A stretch of 64,000 bases of DNA, taken from NCBI GenBank assembly GCA_022575985.1, contig JAKSXM010000272.1, positions 4,464,001 through 4,528,000 of the forward strand. Reading direction: 5' to 3'. The stretch comes from Anagrus nilaparvatae. Its lineage: Eukaryota > Arthropoda > Insecta > Hymenoptera > Mymaridae. The notes below the pieces were generated by a model. It was not told the origin of the DNA. It searched no databases and worked only from the letters and a program-made list of their open reading frames with translations. Position numbers and translations under genes: made by a program. This document shows positions 23,790 through 35,472 of the stretch, piece by piece; positions within the stretch are counted from its first letter, which is position 1, and each line of letters begins with the position of its first letter.

Positions 23790-24322
23790 TGGTCAATAAA
23801 AATGATTTTTTTTCTTAAAGAAATGAATTGCCAGAGAAAAATTAATCGATTTAAAAAAAAAAATTATTATTTTACGATTAAAATCAAGCGAGTAATGCAT
23901 GTTTAAAGTTCAGAAACAGGCATTTTTCAATATAGAACTTAATCTTTTTTAAGACAAATTTGAGTAAAATCTTAAATTAACGATAACTTGGCTAAGTTTC
24001 ATCGGAAAAAGAAAAGTTTTTTTTTCTTCTAGAGTGGTTTTTCCCTGGTAATCAGATTTTCTTATCTATTTTTTAAAATTTTATTTACCTAAAAAGTTAT
24101 TCTGAAAATTTGGGGTAGTTCAGATACGAAAAACACGGTTTTTAACATAAAAGTAAAAAAATCTTTTTGGCACCTTTCGCCGATTTCTTGTTCACGATTT
24201 TTTTCGTTTTTCTGAAGGTTCAAACTACCTGAAAACACGGGTCATATCGATGTGCCCTCAAAAAAAAAAAATTACGATTCCAGGCTCAAATTAAGTAGCA
24301 CTTTTAAAATAATTGCTCATAT

Positions 24323-24810
24323 AGATTAAATATTTAAAAAAAAATTTAATATTTTAGCCCGTAAGAATCACTAAACTGTCATAGTGATTTAGTGGTACAT
24401 TGTTACCCAAAATTTTTTTTCTATAATAATGCTATAATTTAACAATTTTTATGTTTGTTAAAACAATTTTTAATTGTTAATGTACAGAAAAGGCATATTA
24501 ATATGTAAAGGAACGCAAGAAGAAACGTATAAAATGAATTAAAAAATTTTTTCAAATAAAGGCATAACAGAATTATAACCTAAAGCAACATGTAAGTCTC
24601 CAACAACATGTAAAAGTCTAATTTGATTCTTCTCCCTTAAATGGGAAATATTTTACCACAACCGTTTTAAATTGTACACATTTGGCCATTATCCTAACAT
24701 GGTCATCTTTGACCCCCACATTGGTTTTTCAACTCCAAAAGTATCTGTACCTATAAATATATTACATGTTAAATCAATATTTTTCAAACAAAAAATAAGA
24801 AATTACTAAG
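24323..24810. other. Fhos intron, nothing recognised
   Basis: AT-rich with no supported gene. Confidence 0.5.
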
Positions 24811-24814
24811 GATA

Positions 24815-25370
24815 CACCAGTCAAGTTACGGTTATGGTGGTATTGATTGTGACCACCACCAGATTTGGTCTACAACACGTTTTTTGGTCGCTGGACACGA
24901 AAATCGGGTTCTTGCCTATGAGGAATTGGGGCTTGACCCTTAAATTAGCCAAAACTACCTCTAAAACAGGTGTTTTTGCAACTTTTGCTCTAGCCCTCCA
25001 AGATTTGGTCTAATAAGGATTTTCAGGTTCGCTGATCACGAATATTGAAGTTATAACTATGAAAAATTACCCTAAAAAGGGGTGTTTTCGCTACTTTCGC
25101 TCTAGACCTCAAAAATTCGGAGAGAGACCTCAAAATATTAATAGCGTTTTAGACCTCAATATTAAATCTAAATATTAGACCTCAAAATATCTAATAGGGT
25201 TTTTTGGGTCGTTAATCACAAAAATTGACGTATTTTCAATTAATACTTAACTTTTCACCCTTAAACTAGCCAATATTACCCTTAAAGGTGGTATTTTCGC
25301 TACTTTCGCTCTAGCCCTCCAAGATTTGGTCTAAAAGGGTTTTTTAGGTCACCCCTTTTAATTAAAAGTA
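24815..25370 (+). repeat. Tandem repeat family A (about 110-140-bp units), array 1
   Basis: Units contain GGTGTTTTTGCAACTTTTGC, then TCTAGCCCTCCAAGATTTGG, then GTCGCTGATCACGAATATTG. The units are degenerate. The same family occurs at 38765-39290 (same orientation) and 39697-40022 (inverted). Confidence 0.75.
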
Positions 25371-26079
25371 GTTTTGGCGAATAGCAATGAAGAAAAAATT
25401 TTTGCTATGTTTAAATTGAAGAATAAAAATAGACTTTCTTCCAAAAAACCTAAAATGGGGATTCGGATTTTAATTTACTATACCTTGCAAACAAATAATT
25501 GAAACGGTGTGAGTAAAACATTTTTAGAAACTTGGAACTTATATAAAAATTATGAGGCCTTTAAAGTCTATTTTCATCGCAAATTGCAATTTTGGCAGGA
25601 ATTTAAAAATTGTTTATTATTGAATAAAAATATGCATTCTGTTTATTGACTATAACGATAAGGAAAGTATTGATAATGAATAACGGATTATGGGGAGTAA
25701 AAGGCAATACTTACATAAAAAAATTGAGACAAAACATGAGTTCTTCATTAAACACACAAGTTTATAGTAATTTTTTGAATTTACCCTAAGAACTCCTATC
25801 CGATAAAACTCAACTCAGCGTATTTGATACATGTTTTTCAACCAAAATAAACTAATCGTAACCATTTTATGTGATAGAGGAACTCCCCTAGTAAATCATT
25901 TTTAAATTCTTTTAATTTTAATATATTAGATACGATTTTTTTATCATTGTTTTTATTTTTTATTGTAATAATTCAATATTTTGAAAAATAATTTTCAAAC
26001 TCTCGGCGCCCCCTGAACCGTTGCACCCTAGGCAATTGCCTAATCTGCCTATTGGCAAATCCGCCTCTGACACCTAGTA

Positions 26080-26560
26080 AAAACGTTAATTCTAAATATT
26101 AGTACTTTCATAGAAATAAATTAGGTACTACGTCCAAAAAGAAAAAAATGTATGCTGTTTTTTAAATTTTTTTATGTAAAAAATTTTGAAGAAAAAAAAA
26201 ATCAGATAGAGAAATCCTTTACAAACGATAATTCTAGATATTCATAGTTAATTACGTATCAGATCTAAAAAATTATTATAAAAGATATTTATAAAACTAG
26301 TACTCCCATACACGGAGAAAAATATTTTGTATATTTTGCAAGGTTAATTTTAGTAAGACGGGGTTAGTTTTAAGAACAAAAAAATTTTGTAAATTTTACA
26401 AATATGAAGTTAGAATATTGTAATTTTAACTATAAACATGGTTATACTTACAAAATATTTGAACAGAAAATAACAAAACTTTATGATGTAAACATAACCA
26501 TCAATTTTGGTTATTTTTAACAGTTATTTTTCTCCGTGTAGAAATAAATTAAGTACTGTG
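26080..26560. repeat. Second block of the 15660-16060 repeat family, interrupted by a MITE
   Basis: Blocks ACTTTCATAGAAATAAATTA, then ACTAGTACTCCCATA and GAAATAAATTAAGTACTGTG match the array at 15.7-16.0 kb. The last unit is split at its TA by the MITE at 26311-26538. Confidence 0.75.
26311..26538. mobile_element. 228-bp MITE with TA target duplication (mariner-type)
   Basis: The ends are CACGGAGAAAAATA and TATTTTTCTCCGTG-like complements. TA precedes (26309-26310) and follows (26539-26540). Comparison with the repeat at 15.84 kb (ACTCCCATAGAAATAAATTA) gives the empty site, so the boundaries and the TA duplication are well supported. A truncated copy is at 33703-33876. Confidence 0.85.
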
Positions 26561-27653
26561 TCCATGAAGAAAAAAATACAACACGTATGCGCACAACACT
26601 ATTTTGGTTTGTGTGCATTGCATTGCCTGCGCTTGCGGTTGCGTTCCCTATTTAAGGCGTTTAAAGAATCAGCCTTACAAAAGAGACAAAACGTACGTCA
26701 TTATTCGACGCTTATTTCAGCCAACTTGTAAAAAACTCTATATGAATATGTTTCGGATAATGAAGTATATTCTGTCTCGTGAGTGATAATGTTTTTTATC
26801 CACTTTTAGCCTTGAAAAATATATTAAATGCATCTGCAAGCTGGAAGAATTAAAATTTTTAAGGGAGCATTCAGATGAGAAAAAAAGTTTTAACCACAAC
26901 CTCCAAAATTTACTCCTACTTTTTATTATTTAACATGCAAGAATAGAACGAGAGGGAGTAAATATCAAAGGTCTGGGTTCCAAATTTTTTCTCGTTTGAA
27001 TGATCCCTAAAGAAATAATGCACCAGTCAACTGAGAGTTAATAAGTACCTGCCATCTGATGGTTATATTTCGAATGCATCCGCAGTGATTGGAAAAACTA
27101 GTACACGTATATGTATGTAACTATTGCTTATTAGAGAGATGACATAATTTAGACATTACTTTGCAGCATCGGTAAATAATAGTTATTCACAGATTTTGTA
27201 TAAATCGAAACACTAATACATACGCATGAAAGTACTTTGAGAATTTAAGTTCTTCCAACATAGTATACGGTGAATTTAATTTTAATGTATACTTTCCACG
27301 GCTAAAGTGGATAAATGTATATTATTATATATATTAGTATTAGTATATAATATACATAGATACAAAGAAGATAATATATCTTGTTTGTTTATAATACACA
27401 TCGAGAGTATTTTATTTTTGTGAGTAAACTAACGCTTAAGTATAGTAAAAATCGGTGTTGGGGGCACAGAGCTAAAATTTGTGCCCTAAACTTTTGAAAA
27501 TTATTACAAAAGAACTTTTGTTTTATATATACGTAGTATATTATCTTCTTTATATATTATCTAAAGTATAATCAAGTTACATTAGTTGGAGTCTGAAACC
27601 AACACACTAATGTGCTCCTGCAATATTTTAATTATATCAAATAATTCTTTTAC
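26541..27653. other. Fhos intron, nothing recognised
   Basis: A GC-richer patch at 26580-26720 gives two short open frames without recognisable motifs. The remainder is AT-rich. No gene supported. Confidence 0.5.
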
Positions 27654-27788
27654 CTCTGAGTACAAATCTGTCGAATCAGGAAACTTTTCCATTACCATAT
27701 GACACAAATGATGTAACAGTGAATGTTTATGAACAGTGTCCTTAACTTCTGGAACTTTAGTTAGGTATTCTAGTTGAAACCCTTTGAC
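27654..27788 (-). CDS. Fhos: Fhos/FHOD formin, FH2 exon
   Basis: 135-nt (45-codon) phase-0 exon on the reverse strand with acceptor ttatAG (AG at 27789-27790) and donor gtaaaag (GT at 27652-27653). It reads VKGFQLEYLTKVPEVKDTVH, then LLHHLCHMVMEKFPDSTDLY. This is the FH2 core block that follows the IGNFLNG motif in FHOD proteins. It joins NGNE from the exon at 56313-56432 to IGAVTRASK of the exon at 19308-19450 without a frame break. The intron upstream is about 28.5 kb and the one downstream about 8.2 kb. Confidence 0.93.
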
Positions 27789-29004
27789 CTATAAGTTCAG
27801 AAATGAGAAAAAAATTAAAATACTAAAAAATTTGATATAGTCTAAACTTTTATATACATTATTCAGAAAAGCTGAAAAAGTGATAACTATATATGTTTTT
27901 GAGAGTGCAACACAAATTTAAGTCAGTTTTATATATAACTTTTAACAATTACACGCATACAAAAAAGTATATTAAGTATCGAGGGCGTAAAAGTTTTGTG
28001 TCCAAAGTATTTCGCCTATGGTGCTTACAATATTTTTTGCCTGCCTAGAACAAGTGCAGAAAATTCTTTACGCACGAGTTTTAAGCCCAAGAGAGCAAAA
28101 AATTAGTTAATGTAACTAAAAATATAATTTTATTTACATTCTAATTAATATTCATTATAAATTTTTAGTAAAATTACTAATAAAATTTCAATTATTTAAG
28201 GTGGTACATTACTAAATCCGCCATTTTGTTTGTATTTTTTTCGCTTTCTGAATAATCGACGCTACATACATATGTAGAATCGTATATGTATTAGTTATTT
28301 ACATACTTTTTATTTAATTATTTAATAATTATGCAATGAAACAAGTAAAACAAATTGGAAATATAATTTTTGAGCTTTTATATACCATATTACTTAAGTT
28401 TCATTAATCTGTGTAATCGCAATCATACTTTTCACAAGCTCCAACGATGATTTTCCATAAGAGCAATGTTAAACAACCTACACTTTTTGCTGGAGAATAT
28501 TCGACAATATATTGATTGATGCTGCGATCTGATCATATACATACATTGATCGGAACGATACGTCGTCCCGCTCTTTTTATGTCATATCAGTTAGTAGATT
28601 TTGGGACTTATAGAGACGCGTATATCCATATGAATGTACAATAAAACTCAGATTCACTCAGATCTACAGAGATGTGTCGTCTCGGGACGCAAGTTTGAAC
28701 GACACCTAGATATACGAGAATATTCTCTTCTGTTTCACAGACTGGCACTCTAATGTAGTCTTTTAAGAGAATGCTTCGACCCTTCGAGTTTCGAGAAATT
28801 CGATTGGGAGCAACGGCGGTATTTTCAAAAATAATATAGTATTAAGTTGAACGAAAGGAAGAAGTATAGCACATAGAGAGCTAAGAAAACATAATAATAA
28901 TAATAATTAATAGTAGGAAGGGGTATTATACATAGCTTTATATTGTAGAAAAAACTCCAATTTGACTGTGTAATAGTTTAATATACTTTAATGAAATGAA
29001 TGAG
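27789..29004. other. Fhos 28.5-kb intron, first part; nothing recognised
   Basis: AT-rich. GGTGGTACATTACTAAATCC near 28201 resembles a repeat end, but no partner was found. No gene supported. Confidence 0.5.
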
Positions 29005-29585
29005 ATCTTACAACAACAAAAACATTTACATGTAAAAATTACGCAAGTTTTCTATGTGTGCTTTTATTTTGGCCTTTGTTTTTAGCTGTACAAACTTTAC
29101 GCAAGTTTTAAATATTAAAATACATATTATCTAAATTTGCTATATTGAAAATTACCAATTATTATTTGAAGCAAATTTACTCATAATTAATCCAACTTTC
29201 AATTATTAAAAATTATTTTAAAAAACTTGTCAGGCCGTTAATTAATTATGAAAAATTGATATATTTATTTTGCAAATTTTACAAATTAAGTTTCAAATTT
29301 TCAATTTTTTTTTACTTGGCGGCCTGGAAAGTTTTTTTAAATAATTTTTAATAATTGTAAGTTGGATTAATTATGGGTCAATTTGCTTCAAATAATAATT
29401 GGTAATTTTCAATATAGCAAATTTAGATAATATGTATTTTAATATTTAAAACTTGCGTAAAGTTTTTCAGATCTAAAAACTTTAGAAGTGAAAAATTTTT
29501 ACAGCTAAAAATAAAGGCCAAAATTCAAGCACACATAGAAAACTTGCGTAATTTTTACATGTAAATGTTTTTGTTGTTGTAAGAT
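29005..29585. mobile_element. 580-bp foldback MITE
   Basis: ATCTTACAACAACAAAAACA at the left end is mirrored at the right end, and the pairing continues through TTTACATGTAAAAATTACGC and much of both arms (about 250 bp each) to a centre near 29280. Probable dinucleotide AT/TA duplication, not certain. No coding capacity. Confidence 0.8.
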
Positions 29586-31719
29586 TATTAATAAACAAAT
29601 ATTTAGAAAGTTAAATAAAGTGTTGTTATTTTACGTTATTTATTGTAATATAATCTAAGGATTATATTAATCCTATAGGTTAGGGCCACCAGCCACGCGT
29701 TATATTAACTTAAAAAAATTTGTAAGTAGTCTTTAAATATAAAAGAAAAAATAGACATAAAAATATACATGTTTAATCTAAACAAATAAACAAAAATAGA
29801 AGCAGTTTTTTGTTATTTAGCTTGAATAGATTAGATCTTTTTTTATAAATGTGCACGACGCGGCAAATTTTTATTCAATACGCATTGTACAATATACATA
29901 TATATATACACACACTTATATGTGGTATACGTGTAATACACGTCTTGTACAGTATGTATAAAATGACGATAGAGAAAGAAACACCCGTGTTTGAAATGTT
30001 ACTCACTCGACGGAGTTAGTTTAATTTTTCTGGTATGAGTATGTTACTCGGAAAAAATAATTAAATTTTTTTTTATTTTTTCGCATTTTTTTCAAATTTT
30101 TTTAATTTTATTTTTCAAAGTAAATTTAAATAATTTATTAACATATACACACATAGGTATACATTAATATAACTATATGAACTTATAATCATAATAAAAA
30201 TTATACATGAATTGCTTATGAAAGTGATTTATATGTAAAATAAATATATTTTTATAAACTCAGAGCAGACTTTTAATTATACAACTAATTTAAATTATTA
30301 TAAAATATTTAACATTTATAAATGTTTAGAAGTTATTTAGAACATATAATATACTGATTAAAATCAGACCATTGATCGTAATTACAGAAATTAAACTGTG
30401 GTACAAGTTATATTTTTGAAATTACTAGTCCAAAAATTATTAAATATGCATGGACATAGTATCTTGTTCAGATCATTTTAATATGATATATGTGTACGAT
30501 CGACTTCTGAAGGGAATCTTCACTGTGCTCATGATTTTTAACTTCAGAAGGCCACATATATTATTAATGCCATGATTAAAATTTGATACTGATTTTTCAA
30601 ATAAATTTGAAAATCGAGGTTCGTTTTTCAAAGTTATATGGAAATTTTCTCAGCATAAAATAGAAAGCTATTGTTTGGTTATTAGTTTTTTTTAATTAAC
30701 TAAACTCGAATATCTGCTGAGAATGGTCAATTGGGAAGTTGAGTAAATTATGTCGAAGTAAATTATGTAGAAGTGAAATCTACTGAATCCAAGGACATAG
30801 ATCCAAACTCAGAAATCAATACTAGTGATGCCACTGGTGGTGCTAGTAGAAGAGTAGGTATTTTTCTTTAACTTTTATTTCGATTACATTACTATAGGAA
30901 AATAAAAAAAAATATTGTTTGTTTGTAAATATTCTGAATTAAAATACTCAGACTCAGATGGATCCAAATTTATTTTAATAACTAATAAATATAGTATTAA
31001 AATATAATATAGACTCAGAATTGAACTCAGATTTTAAATCTAAACATTAACAATTTGAATATACATATTTACAAAATATATACAAACAATATACAGTGGA
31101 ACTTGTATTTATCTTTATTATCAAATGTTCACTTATTCAATTCAAAAATACAAAATTAATGAAAACTGTCGCGACAATAATTATATTTAAAATTATATAA
31201 GAAAACACGTGGAAACAGAATCAAAAATTCTTTTGTCTCTCGTTTATGTTCTCCAATATTCACGACATTTCACTGAATCTAATTACACTATCAATATTTT
31301 CTTGGTCACAAATGAATATAAAACTATAGCAGAATTCTTGATCGCAACATAAATTTTTTTCATAACTTTATCATAACTATAAATTTATTGTATATATAAG
31401 ATTTTAACTATAATGGCCGGTGACGCGTAATTATATTATCATTATAAAAACGTGACCTATATTTAGAAGGATCAGTCGCCGAATATCGTCCTCGCTGGTC
31501 ACTTAAACCCGTGTTGTCGATCGGCTTCTCTCCCTTCTCCTTTTCTTATCTAGTTCTTCGCGGCTTTTATTAAATATCTATGTGTGCGTGTGTCGCTAAT
31601 GTCACCTATATTTTTAATTGAACTATTACTTAATTTACAAAAATCTCGCAGCTTTTTTCTAAAATTTAAAAATTTTATTAAATTTAAAATAAACGTATTT
31701 TAGCGTTTGTAACCACGTT
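29586..31719. other. Fhos intron, nothing recognised
   Basis: AT-rich. Includes a small imperfect hairpin at about 30485-30560 (CTTCTGAAG ... CTTCAGAAG) and a short coding-like strip at 30765-30855 without recognisable family. No gene supported. Confidence 0.5.
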
Positions 31720-33408
31720 ACATTGCTTAGATCCGAATTATGAAAATTATTCTTGTACAGCGCAGATAGTGACTCTTGATGAGTTCTTACAACAATCTAA
31801 AACAGATATACAAGATTTTTCCCGAACAATTTCAGAGGGCTCAAATAATATACAAAATTCAGATTGTTATCCGTCTGATCTTGCAAGGGAAAAAGAGCAA
31901 GAACTCAATCAAGAAGTTTTAACTTAGATTATTTTTTAAATTCAGATTTCGATAAAAACACGATAAATAGAAAAATCTTAAATTTTAATAAAATAAACCC
32001 CGAGGGATTGTAAAATGATATTTTTCTAAATCAAAACTTAATAAGTCAGAATCATAATGAATTAAAAGATGTTAAGTTTGAAGAATATATAAAAGATTGT
32101 GAAGTCTGCAAACTGGCGAAAATGACAAAACAGCCTTGTACAGAAATTAGAACAAGAGCAGATAATTCATAGTGATATGATGGGACGTATTAAACCAATT
32201 TCATTCCCAGCAGGAAATAAATATATTATTACCTTCATTGATGATTTTTCTAGATATGCAAAAATTTATTCAATTAAAAAGAAAAAGCAAGCAGGTGAAT
32301 GTTTAGAAAAATTTTTACAACATAGCAGAAATATTGTAGGCGAAAATAAGAAAGTTTTTTATATAAGAGCAGATAATGCTAAGGAATATTTATGTGGGCA
32401 TTTCTTAGAAATCATGAATAGAGAGAAAATTGATAATGATTTTGCTCCTGCATATACGCCAGAACTCAATGGTACGGCGGAACGTTTTAATTTGACGTTA
32501 AAATGGAAAATTGCATCCTTGTTACTAGACTCAGGTTTACCTCAAAGCATGTGAATATTAGCAGCTGAAACTTCTACATATATTTACAATAGAACACCTC
32601 ATAAATCAAATAAATTCATCACTCCAATAGAAAAATTTGTTCCTAAACAAAAACTAACACCTTGATAAAAATAAGATTTAGATGTATCGCGTATGTTAGA
32701 ATACCAATTTCAAAAACTAAATTCTCGGCAAATGCTATAAAAACAGTATTAGTAGGTTTTTCAAATACAGGCTACGTTTTATGACATTCTCCTTCTGGAA
32801 AATTTCTATGTTCTAGACAAGATAGGTTTAATGAAAAATGAGTATACAAATACGAATACGAAAATCAGAAAATAGTCCAAAACGCAGAAAATGGTGAATG
32901 TGAGAATATTATAGATTCAGAATTGATCTCATTTGAAAACTCTGATTCAGAAACTGAAATAGAAAATGATTCAGATTCAGAAAAAGAAAGTTTGACAAAA
33001 GAAAATGAGCAAAATAAAAGAAAAAGAGGAAGGCCAAAGAAACGAACTGCTGAAATTAATATTGATGAAAACTCAGACATAGTCAGAAAACAACCTAACA
33101 GAAAAGTAAAACAAGGCAGAGACTTTACAATATATGCAAGAGAAACTGTTTTGGAAACTTTAGTTCAAGATACAAGTTTTGCCTATTTCACGACAAGCTG
33201 TATAGATAAAAATAAAGTTATTTTTGATAACAATAATCCAAATAATATCAGTAATAACCTTGAACAAGATGAAATTAGATATTCGCTATTAGGAACAATT
33301 AACAAAGATACAACATCATATAAAGAAGCAATATTATCTAAAGAATCATTAAAATGGAAAGAAGCCATTGATGACGAACTGAATTCAATGAAGGAAAATG
33401 AAGATTGA
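31720..33408 (+). pseudogene. Ty1/copia polyprotein fragment (integrase to start of RT)
   Basis: Reading in shifting frames: a degenerate gag/protease-side region (31740-32100), the zinc-finger-like CEVCKLAKMTKQPC (32102-32143), integrase core IHSDMMGRIKP, FIDDFSRYAKIYSIK, IRADNAKEY and APAYTPELNGTAERFN (D, D, E residues visible), then YIYNRTPHKSN, an acidic Ser/Glu linker with KRKRGRPKKR (33010-33043), and YKEAILSKESLKWKEAIDDE, which opens the copia RT. The element stops at 33408 in a satellite, so RT and RNase H are lost. Stops at 31925, 32010 and 32552. No LTRs found. Confidence 0.85.
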
Positions 33409-33640
33409 GACCTTTGGGCCATATGGACCTTTTGGGTCAATGTGGTTCTTTTGGGCTACAATGGACCTTTTGGGCCATATGGACCTTTTGAGCCACATGG
33501 ACCTTTTGGGTCAATGTGGTCCTTTTGGGCCAAAATGGACCCTTTAGGTCAATTTGGTCCTTTTGGGCCAAAATGGACCCTTTAGATCAATCTGGTGCTT
33601 TTGGGCCAAAATGCACCTATTGGCCTAAATTTTATTTTTG
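33409..33640 (+). repeat. Satellite-like array, about 28-bp unit
   Basis: Eight or so units of the type TGGACCTTTTGGGCCAAAA / TCAATGTGGTCCTTTTGGG, decaying to the right. It directly abuts the truncated end of the copia fragment. Confidence 0.85.
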
Positions 33641-33702
33641 GCCATAACAATCTTAACATTTCATAAGATTCCATACCCAAAATTTTCTTTATGGGTCAAT
33701 GT

Positions 33703-33876
33703 GACAAAAATAACTGTTAAACATAACCAAAATTGCTGCTTATGTTTACATCATAAAGTTTTGTTAATTTCTATTCAAATATTTTGTAAATATAAACATG
33801 TTTATAGTTAGAATTACATATTTGTAAAATTTACGAAATTTTTTTGTTCTTATAACTAACCCCGTTTTACAATGTA
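33703..33876 (-). mobile_element. Truncated copy of the CACGGAG MITE
   Basis: From AAAATAACTGTTAAACATAA to AACTAACCCCGTTTTAC it follows the reverse complement of the MITE at 26311-26538, lacking both terminal CACGGAG motifs. Confidence 0.75.
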
Positions 33877-34974
33877 TATATAAATAAAACAATGTAAATA
33901 AAAATAAAAACAATAAAATATTAATTTATCTTATTTTAAGTAATTCATTATTTATTTAATAACTATGAGTAAAGTAACAAAAACCTATACTAAAATATAT
34001 TATCATTGTGATTTATTATTATTTTAAATTACCAGGTGACTATAAATAGTATTTAAAATAAAATGTTAACATTATTTACAATATAATTCTTTATTAAACC
34101 AATTATCATAAAACTATATAATGTTGCAAAATCTAAAACCACTGTCACGAAAATCAATTGATTCAAAATGAATAAGGAACCCCTTGCAGGTGATTAAAAA
34201 TATACTATCGCCATACTTCACTCACTCTACGGGGGTTGGCGCGCGAAGCGCGCAGGGGGCGGAGCCTCATAGTATATATATAATTATAAAATACAACTGC
34301 ACTTAAAAATTAATATGTTGTTAAAACAGATATGTTAAATATTTTTTATAAGTTTTAACAATAGCTAGTTTTAGTTAAACTAGAACTAATAAAAAAATTC
34401 TTAGACCATGGTAACATATTTATTGACATCAATTAAGTTATCAAAAATTAAATTTGTGCTTATGTGTTTATGATATAATATTATATTGTAATGCAACAAC
34501 ATAAAAAAAAGGTTCCTTAAAATTTTTTCACAAAGTCAATGCTATCAAAATTATCCTTTTAATTTGAATAATCATAGAGAAACTGAGTAGTAACGTTAGT
34601 GACTAGTAATCCAACAATATATCCAAATACCGTGGGTTCGAGAGTAAGAATAGAAAATAACAAACAAAAAAATTTTTTCAGCTAAATAAATCAAAATAAG
34701 TTTAAAGATTTGTAACATCGAACACATAATTTAAAAAAAAAAACAAACAATTAAACCACAAGTAATTTTCATATAAAAATATAAAAAATAAAAAAGTGAT
34801 TAAAACTTTTTTTTAAATTAGTAATTAAAATTACTATAAAAGGTACTATTTATAAATGTACATATATTATAATCTGGCAAATACTACCAGCAAACTATTT
34901 AGGCCATTCTTTGTTTCTCTGGCCTAGAATCGTAATATACTTTTTTTTTTTTTTTTTTTAATATAACTTTAATT
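33877..34974. other. Fhos intron with a GC-rich hairpin repeat
   Basis: Mostly AT-rich. At 34215-34262 a GC island reads CTACGGGGGTTGGCGCGCG, then AAGCGCGCAGGGGGCGGAGCC, with a GCGCGC-GAA-GCGCGC hairpin. A relative of this island is at 60214-60262 on the other strand. A homopolymer T run lies at about 34941-34960. Confidence 0.6.
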
Positions 34975-35390
34975 AGCAAGTAAGTAATGGGTCCCAGGGA
35001 TACATAAAATATCATTATAGAAAGAGGAAATAGCCGCTAGGGGCCAATTGGGCCCAACCAGCCCAAAACAGAATACTTATGTAATAGGTAATTACCGAGG
35101 ATAAAAACAGACTTCCTATTCCACTGTAAAAATCGATCCCCAGGGATGAAAATGAACTGTAGGGGCAAAAAATGGGTCCAACAAAGTAAAACAAATAACG
35201 ACTAATAAAATGGTCCATCCTGCGGCCATTTAGGACCAATCAGAATAAAATAAAATCCTGATGCAGAAATTGATCCCCAGCGATGAAAATAGATTGTAGA
35301 GGTAAAAGCAGGATAAAATAAATACAAACTGAAAAAAGTAGCCATCCAAGGGCCCATCAGGCCCGATTGGGAAAAAATGGGGCCTTTTTT
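34975..35390 (-). repeat. Tandem repeat family B (about 142-bp unit), array 1
   Basis: GATCCCCAGGGATGAAAATG recurs 142 bp later as GATCCCCAGCGATGAAAATA, with GGGCCC-rich blocks and AATCAGAATAAAATAAAATC between. The inverted counterpart is at 40150-40915. Confidence 0.75.
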
Positions 35391-35437
35391 ATTTTAATAT
35401 TAAATAAAAATATTTGATTTTTTTCAATAAATTGCCC

Positions 35438-35472
35438 ACGTTTCGAAGACCATCAGTCTTCATTATCAAGGC
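35438..35472 (-). ncRNA. Hammerhead-ribozyme-like motif of the PLE
   Basis: On the reverse strand CTTGATAATGAAGAC, then a five-base loop, then GTCTTCGAAACGT. A perfect 6-bp stem (GAAGAC/GTCTTC) is followed by GAAAC and preceded by UGAUAAU, a degenerate form of CUGAUGA. PLEs are known to carry hammerhead motifs in their pseudo-LTRs. Activity is unlikely given the core changes. Confidence 0.5.

Larger units (their letters stand above)
20074..24322. mobile_element. 4.2-kb long-TIR (foldback-type) DNA transposon with DDE_Tnp_4 transposase remnant
   Basis: The left arm (about 20076-21805) and right arm (about 22507-24322) are reverse complements over roughly 1.7 kb. They share, for example, ATATGAGCAATTATTTT at the outer ends and the same open frames read in opposite directions (20626-20997 versus 23687-23316; 21382-21636 versus 22932-22678). 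The centre holds a decayed DDE transposase on the minus strand. ATAGATT occurs just outside both ends (20067-20073, 24321-24327) and may be the target duplication, but the left copy is separated from the TIR by two bases. The right arm has an extra insertion of about 80 bp. Confidence 0.85.

Noticed and set aside
26507..26786. Frames of 60-74 aa in a GC-richer patch
   Set aside because: First frame starts inside the MITE; no recognisable domain or splice context.
33409..33640. Short regular repeats that might suggest a CRISPR array
   Set aside because: Head-to-tail satellite without unique spacers, in a eukaryotic intron.
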